This document shows positions 31,093 to 37,287 of a DNA stretch of 37,287 nucleotides, in pieces. Where the stretch lies: contig REEJ01000346.1 in the NCBI GenBank assembly GCA_007695125.1, forward strand, positions 1 to 37,287, written 5' to 3'. A program made the position numbers and the translations under genes. Under the pieces are notes generated by a model, which searched no databases, was not told the DNA's origin, and was given only the letters and a program-made list of their open reading frames with translations. Each line of letters begins with the position of its first letter. Within the stretch, counting starts at the first letter, position 1. Source of the DNA: Trueperaceae bacterium (lineage in GTDB: Bacteria; Deinococcota; Deinococci; Deinococcales; Trueperaceae).

Positions 31093-32562
31093 TCAGGCCT
31101 CGCCGGCGCCGTTGCCCCCGGTACCGCTGCCTCCCGCAGCGCCACCGGCGCCGTCTTCGACGAGCCCGGAGACCTCCGCGCGGACCGACAGGACGCGGCG
31201 CTCGTCGGCCTCCTCGACCGTGAAGCGCACGCCCTCGTGCTCGAGCGTCTCGCCGACCTGCGGGATGCGGTCGAACTCGGAGACGAGGAAGCCGCCCAGC
31301 GTGTCGTAGTCACCCTCGTCCTCGAACGCCACGTGGAAGCGCTGTTCCACCTCGTCGATGTGCACCGAGGCGCGCACGCGGGTGCCGCCGTCCTCGAGAT
31401 CGACGAAGTCGGCCTCTTCCTCGTCGTCGGTCTCGTCGTAGATCTCGCCGGTGATCTCCTCGATGATGTCCTCGAGCGTCACCACGCCGGCCGTGCCTCC
31501 GAACTCGTCGACCACGATCGCCATGTGGTTCTTGCGGATGCGCATGTCGCGCATCATGTTCAGGATCGACAGCGTCTCGGGGACGTACTGGGCCGGCTGC
31601 ACCAGGTCGGCCACGCTGCCGTTGGTGAGCGCATCGGGCTTGCCGAGGTAGGGGAGCAGGTCGCGCGCGTAGGCGATGCCGCGCACGTCGTCGATGCTCT
31701 CGCGGTACACCGGCAAGCGGCTGTAGCCGTGCTCGGTGACGAGCGCGAGGAGCTGCTCCAGCGATGCGTCCTCGGCGACCGACACGACGTCGACGCGGGG
31801 GGTCATGACCTCGCGCACGACCGTCTCCTCGAGGTCGATCACGCCCTTGATCATCCGCTCCTCGCTCGCCTCGATGACGCCGTGCTCCTCGGCGCTGCGC
31901 AGCATGAGTCGGAGCTCGTTCTCGGTGATCAGCGGGTCGCTGCTGCTCTCGAGCCGCAGCGCGCGCAGCACCGTCGACGTGAACCACGTGAAGCCGCGAC
32001 CCAGCGGGTAGAGCACGACCGAGAGCGCGTAGACGGGCCGGATGACGACGCGGGCGAAGGCGACGGGGTTGTGCACCGCGATCGACTTCGGCGTGATCTC
32101 GCCCACGACCAGCACCAGCAGCGTCATGACCGCGGTGGCGTACGCGACGGCCGCCGCCTCGCTGAACGCCCCCGCGCGCGACAACTGGATGCTGATCTGC
32201 GTGACCAACGCCGTCGCTGCGATGTTGACGAGGTTGTTGCCGATCAGCAGCGTGGTGATGTAACGCGTCGGCTGCCGCCCGAGCAGGGCGAACAGGCCGT
32301 GCGGGTCGTGCCCCTCTTCGCGAAGCTGGTGGATCTTCCACTCACCCAGGGCGGTCAGCGCCGTCTCGGAGCCAGACATGGCGCCGGAGAGCAGCAGCAG
32401 CACGATCAGCAGCACCACCTGCCCCAGGCCGACCCCACCGTCGGCGGGTGTGGTCTGGGCGAAGGCCAAGAAGCTCAGGGCAGCGATCGATGGGACCAGG
32501 ATGAGCACGGACCAGTGGTCGCGCCGTCGAGATCGACTCGGCGGTTCAGTGTCGGTGTCCAT
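31093..32562 (-). CDS. CNNM/CBS-domain membrane protein (HlyC/CorC family)
   Basis: A 489-aa protein with three recognisable parts: a CNNM/DUF21 membrane domain (residues about 20-210, including LLLSGAMSGSETALTAL and VLVVGEITPKSIAVHNP), a CBS pair (VMTPRVDVVSVAEDASLEQLL onward to TLEDIIEEITGEI), and a C-terminal CorC/HlyC domain (about 390-470). Relatives are linked to Mg efflux or resistance. A Gly/Ala-rich tail ends it. The ATG at 32562 is preceded by an in-frame TTG at 32565; a TACCAT box lies 7 bases from the TTG and 10 from the ATG, so either could start a nearly leaderless message. Confidence 0.92.
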   Translation of the reverse strand: MDTDTEPPSRSRRRDHWSVLILVPSIAALSFLAFAQTTPADGGVGLGQVVLLIVLLLLSGAMSGSETALTALGEWKIHQLREEGHDPHGLFALLGRQPTRYITTLLIGNNLVNIAATALVTQISIQLSRAGAFSEAAAVAYATAVMTLLVLVVGEITPKSIAVHNPVAFARVVIRPVYALSVVLYPLGRGFTWFTSTVLRALRLESSSDPLITENELRLMLRSAEEHGVIEASEERMIKGVIDLEETVVREVMTPRVDVVSVAEDASLEQLLALVTEHGYSRLPVYRESIDDVRGIAYARDLLPYLGKPDALTNGSVADLVQPAQYVPETLSILNMMRDMRIRKNHMAIVVDEFGGTAGVVTLEDIIEEITGEIYDETDDEEEADFVDLEDGGTRVRASVHIDEVEQRFHVAFEDEGDYDTLGGFLVSEFDRIPQVGETLEHEGVRFTVEEADERRVLSVRAEVSGLVEDGAGGAAGGSGTGGNGAGEA

Positions 32563-32572
32563 CAACGCCGCG

Positions 32573-32578
32573 ATGGTA
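32573..32578 (-). promoter_or_regulatory. -10 box of CBS-domain gene promoter
   Basis: On the minus strand TACCAT lies 7 bases before TTG 32565 and 10 before ATG 32562. It shares a 70-base divergent gap with the kinase promoter. Confidence 0.55.
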
Positions 32579-32618
32579 GCACACGCCCCGTCACCGACGC
32601 CCGGTGCGTGCGCCCTGG

Positions 32619-32624
32619 TATCGT
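32619..32624 (+). promoter_or_regulatory. -10 box of deoxynucleoside kinase promoter
   Basis: TATCGT lies 8 bases before the ATG at 32633, and no ribosome site is present. This fits a leaderless or nearly leaderless message. Confidence 0.5.
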
Positions 32625-32632
32625 CGCGCTCG

Positions 32633-33256
32633 ATGTACGTGGCGATCGCAGGCACCATCGGCGCAGGCAAATCGACGCTCACGCGGCTCCTGGCCGAGCG
32701 CTACCATCTGCGGCCGGTGTTCGAGGCCGTCGACGAGAACCCCTACCTGGCCGACTTCTACGGCGACATGCGGCGCTGGGCGTTCCACTCGCAGATGTTC
32801 TTCCTCGCCACGCGCCTGGAGCAGCACCTGGCGCAGGTGAACCCCGGCGAACGGGTCATCCAGGACCGCACCGTCGACGAGGACGCCCAGGTGTTCGCAC
32901 AGGCCCTGTACGAGGACGGCATGATCGACGGGCGCGACTTCGACGTCTACACCCGCACGTACCGCGCCGTGCGGCGAGCGCTGCGCGTGCCCGACCTGAT
33001 GGTCTACGTGCGCGCCAGCCTGCCCACCGTGAAGCGCCACATCGCGCTGCGCGGCCGTGGTTTCGAGCAGGACGTGCCCGACGCCTACCTGCTGCGACTC
33101 GAGACGCTCTACGAGCGCTGGGCCAGCGCGTACGACCACGCCCCCATGGTCGTGGTCGAGGCGGACCGCTTCGACGTGGTCGCGAGCGCCGCCGATCGCG
33201 AGGCGGTGTTCGACCTGCTCGAGCGCAACGGGCTCTCGGCGCCCGTGATGCGGTGA
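32633..33256 (+). CDS. Deoxynucleoside kinase
   Basis: Phosphorylates deoxynucleosides for salvage. The 207-aa protein has the P-loop GTIGAGKST at residues 7-15, the catalytic/substrate motif QDRTVDEDAQVFAQAL (the family D/ERS region), the sugar-binding Tyr/Glu region EAVDENPYL, and an Arg-rich lid (RGRGFEQDVP). This is the dAK/dGK-like group found in Deinococcus and Firmicutes; whether it takes dA, dG or dC cannot be read with certainty. The frame is open further upstream, but the ATG at 32633 gives the exact family start. The stop overlaps the murE homologue (GTGA). Confidence 0.92.
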   Translation: MYVAIAGTIGAGKSTLTRLLAERYHLRPVFEAVDENPYLADFYGDMRRWAFHSQMFFLATRLEQHLAQVNPGERVIQDRTVDEDAQVFAQALYEDGMIDGRDFDVYTRTYRAVRRALRVPDLMVYVRASLPTVKRHIALRGRGFEQDVPDAYLLRLETLYERWASAYDHAPMVVVEADRFDVVASAADREAVFDLLERNGLSAPVMR

Positions 33257-34770
33257 GCGCGCCGCCGGCCGAACGGGCCGCGCCGCCTTGGCGCCTGCGC
33301 GACCTGCTGCGCAAAGCGCTCGGCGTCGAACGCGCCGACGTCCCCGACGTCGCGGTGCGCGGCGTGGCCCAATCGCTCGACCTGGTGCGCCCCGGCTTCG
33401 TCTTCGTGGCGCGCGTCGGCGCAGTGGTCGACGGACACACCTTCGCTCGACGCGCCATCGACGCCGGCGCGATCTGCGTGGTCGGCGTCCGCGAAGGGGT
33501 CGACGCCCTCCCCTGGCGGCACGTGCCGTACGTCCACGTGCGCGACGACCGCTGGGCCGTGTCAGCGCTCGCGGCCACGTTCCACGCTCACCCCTCGCGG
33601 GCGCTGCGCACGCTCGGCGTCACCGGCACCGACGGTAAGACCACCACCGCGACGCTCCTGCACCACCTCCTCCAGGGCCCGTCGCGGGAGCCCGAGGCGG
33701 CGCTCGTGAGCAGCGCCGCGGCGCGCATCGGCCGGCGGCTGGTGCGTTTCCCCGGCCACTTCACGACGCCCGAGGCGCCGCAGGTGCACGACCTGCTGGC
33801 CCGCGCGGTGCGCGCCGGAGCGCGCTACGCGGTGGTGGAGTCGAGCTCCCACGGCTTCGCGCTGATGCGCCTCGAGCACGTGCGCTACGACGTCGGCGCC
33901 GTCACGGGGTTCTCCAGCGAGCACCTCGACTTCCACGGCACGCTCGAGGCCTACCTCGAGGCGAAGCGGACGCTCGTGCGACGCGCAGCCGTGAGCGTGC
34001 TGAACCGCGACGACACGCACTGGCTGGCCTTCGCAGAGGCCGCACAGCGCGTCGTCACGGTCGGTGAGGACGCGGGCGCCGACGTGCGCGCGGACGACGT
34101 GGTCGTCGGCCCGGCCGAGCTCCGCTTCACGCTCGTCGCAGACGGCGAGCGCGTGCCGTGCCGCCTGGGCATGCCGGGGCGCTTCAACCTCGGCAACGCA
34201 CTCGTCGCGCTCGCGGCGGCGCACCTCGCGAGCGGCTTGGAGTGGGACCTGCTCGCCGAACGGATGGCACGCTTCCGTGGCGTGCCCGGACGGATGCAGG
34301 TCGTCGCGCGCCGCCCCTTCACCGTGATCAACGACTTCGCCCATACGCCCCCGGCCCTGGCGAAGGCGCTCGCCGCCGCGACGCCTGGCCCGGGCGGGCG
34401 CCGCATCGTGGTGATCGGCGCGGCTGGCGAACGTGACCCCGGCAAGCGCGAGCCGCTCGGCCGCGCGGCGGCCCTCGGCGCCGACCTGGCGGTCTTCACC
34501 GAGGAGGACCACCGCAGCGAGGACGTGGGCGCGATCCTGGCGGCGCTCGCCGGCGGCGCGGAAGCGACGGGCGCGCGCGAGGGGGAGCGGTTCTGGCGGG
34601 TGCCCGACCGGCGCGCGGCGATCGAGCACGCGCTGGGCCTGGCGCGCGCCGGCGACGTGGTGCTGCTGTGCGGCAAGGGGCACGAGCGCACGCTCGAGCG
34701 TGGTTCCGAGGCGCTGCCATGGGACGAAGCGGCGGAGGCGCGCGCGGCCCTCAGGAGGCTCGCAGGTTGA
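33253..34770 (+). CDS. murE: MurE-type UDP-MurNAc-tripeptide synthetase
   Basis: A Mur ligase of 505 aa that adds the third residue of the peptidoglycan stem. The ATP loop is VTGTDGKTTTATLLHH, the lysine normally carbamylated lies in YLEAKRTLV, and ESSSHGFAL and INDFAHTPPAL are MurE signatures. GKGHER near the C-terminus contacts the added amino acid in E. coli MurE. The specificity motif is odd: where Dap enzymes have DNPR, this has EDHR (TEEDHRSED). That would fit another third residue, such as ornithine in Deinococcota, but is not proof. The GTG start overlaps the kinase stop. Confidence 0.88.
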   Translation: MSAPPAERAAPPWRLRDLLRKALGVERADVPDVAVRGVAQSLDLVRPGFVFVARVGAVVDGHTFARRAIDAGAICVVGVREGVDALPWRHVPYVHVRDDRWAVSALAATFHAHPSRALRTLGVTGTDGKTTTATLLHHLLQGPSREPEAALVSSAAARIGRRLVRFPGHFTTPEAPQVHDLLARAVRAGARYAVVESSSHGFALMRLEHVRYDVGAVTGFSSEHLDFHGTLEAYLEAKRTLVRRAAVSVLNRDDTHWLAFAEAAQRVVTVGEDAGADVRADDVVVGPAELRFTLVADGERVPCRLGMPGRFNLGNALVALAAAHLASGLEWDLLAERMARFRGVPGRMQVVARRPFTVINDFAHTPPALAKALAAATPGPGGRRIVVIGAAGERDPGKREPLGRAAALGADLAVFTEEDHRSEDVGAILAALAGGAEATGAREGERFWRVPDRRAAIEHALGLARAGDVVLLCGKGHERTLERGSEALPWDEAAEARAALRRLAG

Positions 34771-34836
34771 GGCTCGACCTGCGCCGGCTGGCGCGGGCAG
34801 GGGCATGCATCGGCGCTCTCGGCGACGACCGACCTT

Positions 34837-34842
34837 TAGCAT
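34837..34842 (+). promoter_or_regulatory. -10 box of leaderless phosphorylase promoter
   Basis: TAGCAT is 6 bases before the ATG at 34849. The spacer GGGAGC touches the ATG. This is the third exact 6-base case on the plus strand. Confidence 0.68.
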
Positions 34843-34848
34843 GGGAGC

Positions 34849-36186
34849 ATGACCAAGCCGGAACGGGTCAAGACTGCCGACGTACACGCCGTCGACGTGA
34901 ACCCTGTCGACGTGATCCTCGCCAAACGCCGCGGCGAGGCCCACGATCGCGCGGCGCTCGACGCCTTCATCGGCGCGTACCAGCGCGGCGCGGTGGCCGA
35001 CTACCAGGTGGCAGCCTGGCTGATGGCCGTCGTGTGGCGCGGGATGAGCGACGCCGAGACGGCCGACCTCACCCAGGTCCTGGCCGACTCCGGCGAGCGC
35101 CTCGACCTCGCCGGTCTCCCCCACCCCGTCGACAAGCACTCCACCGGCGGCGTGGGCGACACCACCACGTTGGTGGTGGCGCCGCTCGTGGCGGCGCTCG
35201 GCGCCACGGTCGCGAAGCTCTCGGGCCGCGGTCTGGGGCACTCCGGCGGCACGATCGACAAGCTCGAGAGCATCCCGGGCTTCGGCGCCACGCTGAGCCG
35301 CGAGGCCTTCTTGCGCCAAGCGCGCGAGGTCGGCATCGCGGTGACGGGACAGAGCGCCGACCTGGCCCCCGCCGACGGCCTGCTGTACGCCCTGCGCGAC
35401 GCCACCGGCACGGTCGAGTCGATCCCCCTGATCGCCAGCAGCATCATGAGCAAGAAGCTCGCAGGCGGCGCGAAGCACCTGGTGCTCGACGTCAAGAGCG
35501 GCAGCGGCGCGTTCATGAAGAGCGACGACGACGCGCGCGAGCTGGCCCGAGCGATGGTGCGCATCGGCCAGCGCGCCGGGCTGGCGGTGCGCGCCGTGCG
35601 CTCGCGCATGGACGAACCACTCGGCCGCGCCGTCGGCCACGCCCTCGAGGTGAACGAGGCGCTCGCCGTGCTGCGCGGTGACGCGCGGGGCGGGGCGCAG
35701 AACGCCTTGCGCGAGGTCGTGGTGGTGCTCGCCTTCGAGCTGCTCGAGAGCGCCGGTCTCGTGTCGGGTCGCGCCGAGGTGGAGGCCGCCCTGGACGACG
35801 GACGCGCGCTGACGCGGTTCGAGCGCTGGATCGACGCCCAGGGCGGCGACGTATCGCAGCTCGATCGGCTCGAGGTCGCCCCCGATCGCGCGACGTGGAC
35901 GGCGAGCGCGAGCGGCACGCTGCGGCGCATCGACGCCGAGCGAGTGGGCGTCGCGGTGTCGCGCCTCGGCGGCGGCCGCGCGAAGAAGGGCGACGCCATC
36001 GACCTCGGCGTCGGCGCCGTGCTGCACGCACGCGTAGGCGACGAGATCGCCGCAGGGGACGCGATCGCCACGCTCTACCACCGCGGCGGACGCGGCCTCG
36101 AGGGCGCGCTGGCTGCGCTCGCGGGGGCGGCCGAGGTCGGCCCACCGCTGACGCCCGAGCCGGTCGTGATCGAGGTGCTCCGGTGA
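34849..36186 (+). CDS. Thymidine / pyrimidine-nucleoside phosphorylase
   Basis: Cleaves thymidine (and perhaps uridine) with phosphate to base and (deoxy)ribose-1-phosphate. The 445-aa protein has KHSTGGVGD (residues 96-104) for phosphate binding and the family signature SGRGLGHSGGTIDKLES (125-141). The alpha/beta domain continues to the C-terminal PYNP-type domain with the motif RLGGGRAKKGDAIDLGVG. Sequence alone does not separate DeoA from Pdp. It carries an N-terminal extension of about 18 residues. Its stop overlaps the ASCH gene as GTGA. With the kinase gene just upstream it points to a nucleoside salvage cluster. Confidence 0.94.
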   Translation: MTKPERVKTADVHAVDVNPVDVILAKRRGEAHDRAALDAFIGAYQRGAVADYQVAAWLMAVVWRGMSDAETADLTQVLADSGERLDLAGLPHPVDKHSTGGVGDTTTLVVAPLVAALGATVAKLSGRGLGHSGGTIDKLESIPGFGATLSREAFLRQAREVGIAVTGQSADLAPADGLLYALRDATGTVESIPLIASSIMSKKLAGGAKHLVLDVKSGSGAFMKSDDDARELARAMVRIGQRAGLAVRAVRSRMDEPLGRAVGHALEVNEALAVLRGDARGGAQNALREVVVVLAFELLESAGLVSGRAEVEAALDDGRALTRFERWIDAQGGDVSQLDRLEVAPDRATWTASASGTLRRIDAERVGVAVSRLGGGRAKKGDAIDLGVGAVLHARVGDEIAAGDAIATLYHRGGRGLEGALAALAGAAEVGPPLTPEPVVIEVLR

Positions 36187-36683
36187 GCGCCGAGCGCGTG
36201 CCCTCGGCCGAGCCCGACCCGACCGTCTGGCGCGCGTTCTGGACGAGCTTCCTCGAGGCGAACCCGACGTACCGGGGCCGCGAGCCAGTCGACGTGTTCG
36301 CGTTCGGTGACCACCGCGCGCTCGCCGACGAGCTCGCCGAGCTGGTGCGCCGCGGCGTGAAGCGCGGCACCACCGCGTCGGTGGAGGCCATGCGGCGCGA
36401 GGGCGCGGCGTCGCCCGAGCCCGGCGCGCTCAGCATCGTGCTGCGCGGCGACGGCACGCCGGTGTGCGTGATCGAGACCGTCGAGACGTTCCGGACGACC
36501 TTCGACCGGGTCGACGCCGCCTTCGCCGCCGACGAAGGCGAGGGCGACGGCAGCTTGGCCTACTGGCGCCAGGAGCACGAGGCGGTCTTCAGCCGCGAGG
36601 CCGAGGCGCTCGGGTACGCGTTCACCCCCGACCTCGAGGTGGAGTGCGAGCGTTTCCGGCTGGTGTGGCCCGCGCCCGCGTGA
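36183..36683 (+). CDS. ASCH-domain protein
   Basis: A 166-aa member of the ASCH family (COG4405-like). Visible signatures are VDVFAFGDHRALADELAELV, the basic GVKRGTTAS, GTPVCVIETVE, FDRVDAAFAADEGEGDGSL followed by AYWRQEHEAVFSRE, and VECERFRLVW near the end. ASCH domains have a PUA-like fold; relatives include an RNase and the N4-acetylcytidine amidohydrolase YqfB. The pairing with a nucleoside phosphorylase favours modified-nucleoside salvage, but this is inference. The start is GTG overlapping the phosphorylase stop. It is the second PUA-like fold here besides the EVE protein. Confidence 0.9.
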   Translation: MSAERVPSAEPDPTVWRAFWTSFLEANPTYRGREPVDVFAFGDHRALADELAELVRRGVKRGTTASVEAMRREGAASPEPGALSIVLRGDGTPVCVIETVETFRTTFDRVDAAFAADEGEGDGSLAYWRQEHEAVFSREAEALGYAFTPDLEVECERFRLVWPAPA

Positions 36684-36697
36684 CACGCGACGTCGTG

Positions 36698-36720
36698 CGG
36701 CCTCGAGCGCGACGAGGCCG
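36698..36720 (+). terminator. GC-rich hairpin after the ASCH gene
   Basis: Perfect 8-bp arms CGGCCTCG and CGAGGCCG with a 7-base loop. No T-run follows, so termination is plausible but not certain. Confidence 0.45.
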
Positions 36721-36741
36721 CTACAGAACGTCACCTTCGCG

Positions 36742-36771
36742 TTGACACCGCCCGAGCCGCACCGCTATACT
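36742..36771 (+). promoter_or_regulatory. Consensus promoter of the tRNA operon
   Basis: TTGACA (36742-36747) and TATACT (36766-36771) are separated by 18 bases, a near-perfect housekeeping-type promoter. Transcription would begin near 36778, about 46 bases before the first tRNA. Confidence 0.85.
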
Positions 36772-36823
36772 CCGTGGCGCTGACCGCACGTCGCCCTTCG
36801 AGGCGCGTGCCGCGCCGCTGACC

Positions 36824-36913
36824 GGAGGGTTGGCTGAGTGGTTGAAAGCGGCGGTCTTGAAAACCGTTGACGGCGCGAGCCGTCCGGGGGTTCGAATCCC
36901 TCACCCTCCGCCA
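36824..36913 (+). tRNA. tRNA-Ser (anticodon TGA)
   Basis: The acceptor stem GGAGGGT pairs with ACCCTCC; the discriminator is G and CCA is encoded. The anticodon loop CTTGAAA has TGA. A long variable arm and T-loop GTTCGAATC support a class II serine tRNA, 90 bases with CCA. Confidence 0.96.
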
Positions 36914-36959
36914 CACGGTACAGTGGCACGGTTGCAAGGCTCCGCGCGGGAAGCGCCAC

Positions 36960-37052
36960 GGAGAGGTGGCCGAGCGGCTGAAGGCGCTCCCCTGCTAAGG
37001 GAGTATGTGGGCAAAACCTGCATCGAGGGTTCGAATCCCTCCCTCTCCGCCA
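36960..37052 (+). tRNA. tRNA-Ser (anticodon GCT)
   Basis: The acceptor stem GGAGAGG pairs with CCTCTCC; the discriminator is G and CCA is encoded. The anticodon loop CTGCTAA, between CTCCC and GGGAG, gives GCT. It has a long variable arm, as expected for serine. It lies 46 bases after the first tRNA. Confidence 0.96.
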
Positions 37053-37079
37053 ACCGACCCACACGGTCGGACACAACAT

Positions 37080-37156
<77 letters not shown>

Positions 37157-37184
37157 CCAAGAACGCCGTTCCACACGGCGCAGC

Positions 37185-37226
37185 ACGGCAGAAGCGACCT
37201 CGGGCAACCGGGGTCGCTTCTGCCGT
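37185..37226 (+). terminator. Long perfect hairpin ending the tRNA operon
   Basis: Arms of 15 bp (ACGGCAGAAGCGACC and its exact complement, 37185-37199 and 37212-37226) around a 12-base loop, 28 bases after the last tRNA. There is no T-run, like other candidate terminators here. It is very likely the operon terminator. Confidence 0.75.
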
Positions 37227-37260
37227 ATGCAGCGTCGTGCGCTGGCGCAGATCGGGGTTG

Positions 37261-37266
37261 TACGCT
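37261..37266 (+). promoter_or_regulatory. Possible -10 box of a leaderless gene leaving the window
   Basis: TACGCT lies 7 bases before a GTG at 37274 (GTGACTCCTCGAGC), which would be the start of a gene cut by the window end. Only four codons are visible, so the gene itself cannot be supported. Confidence 0.3.
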
Positions 37267-37287
37267 GAGCGTCGTGACTCCTCGAGC

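Overview
The window is about 37 kb of very GC-rich, densely packed bacterial chromosome. It holds 28 protein genes (the first cut by the window edge), three tRNA genes and very short intergenic gaps. I see no transposase, integrase, phage gene, CRISPR array or base-composition break, so it reads as core genome. The gene set suggests a deep or Trueperaceae-like member of the Deinococcota. The clues are leaderless -10 promoters fused to start codons, a Deinococcus-type deoxynucleoside kinase, a lipoprotein built from two LEA2/WHy-like domains, a RecG of about 786 aa and an unusual MurE. This is inference; no rRNA or marker phylogeny was possible.

Layout. 2-4279: C-terminal part of an acidic, proline-rich single-pass membrane protein, then guaA, an EVE-domain protein and hrcA. 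4429-9861: three unrecognised genes, namely two cytoplasmic proteins that share an N-terminal domain and end in Roadblock/LC7-like domains, flanking a membrane protein with a large helical extracytoplasmic part. 9858-10866: tsaE and tsaB (t6A tRNA modification). 10994-16523: mreB, an S55-type protease, lpxD, lpxC and a Gfo/Idh oxidoreductase, all overlapping. 16610-21660: fabZ, lpxA, an lpxB-like glycosyltransferase, an MsbA-like ABC exporter and a methyltransferase. The last two blocks make a nearly continuous envelope locus combining cell shape with lipid A synthesis.

21628-28400 is on the minus strand: recG, a small membrane protein, the LEA/WHy lipoprotein, serA and a class V aminotransferase. 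28462-31091 carries an MFS exporter and alr on the plus strand. 31093-32562 is a minus-strand CNNM/CBS (CorC-like) transporter. 32633-36683 carries a deoxynucleoside kinase coupled to a murE homologue, then a pyrimidine-nucleoside phosphorylase coupled to an ASCH-domain protein. 36742-37226 is a tRNA operon (Ser-UGA, Ser-GCU, Arg-ACG) with a consensus promoter and a long terminal hairpin.

Expression pattern. Genes inside operons overlap by 1-14 bases, mostly as GTGA, ATGA or TGATG. Genes that begin transcription units often have a TANNNT box 6-8 bases before the start codon and no ribosome binding site, as expected for leaderless mRNA. This pattern moves several start sites (recG, serA). The most interesting candidates for new biology are the paired Roadblock system at 4429-9861 and the mreB-linked lipid A locus.
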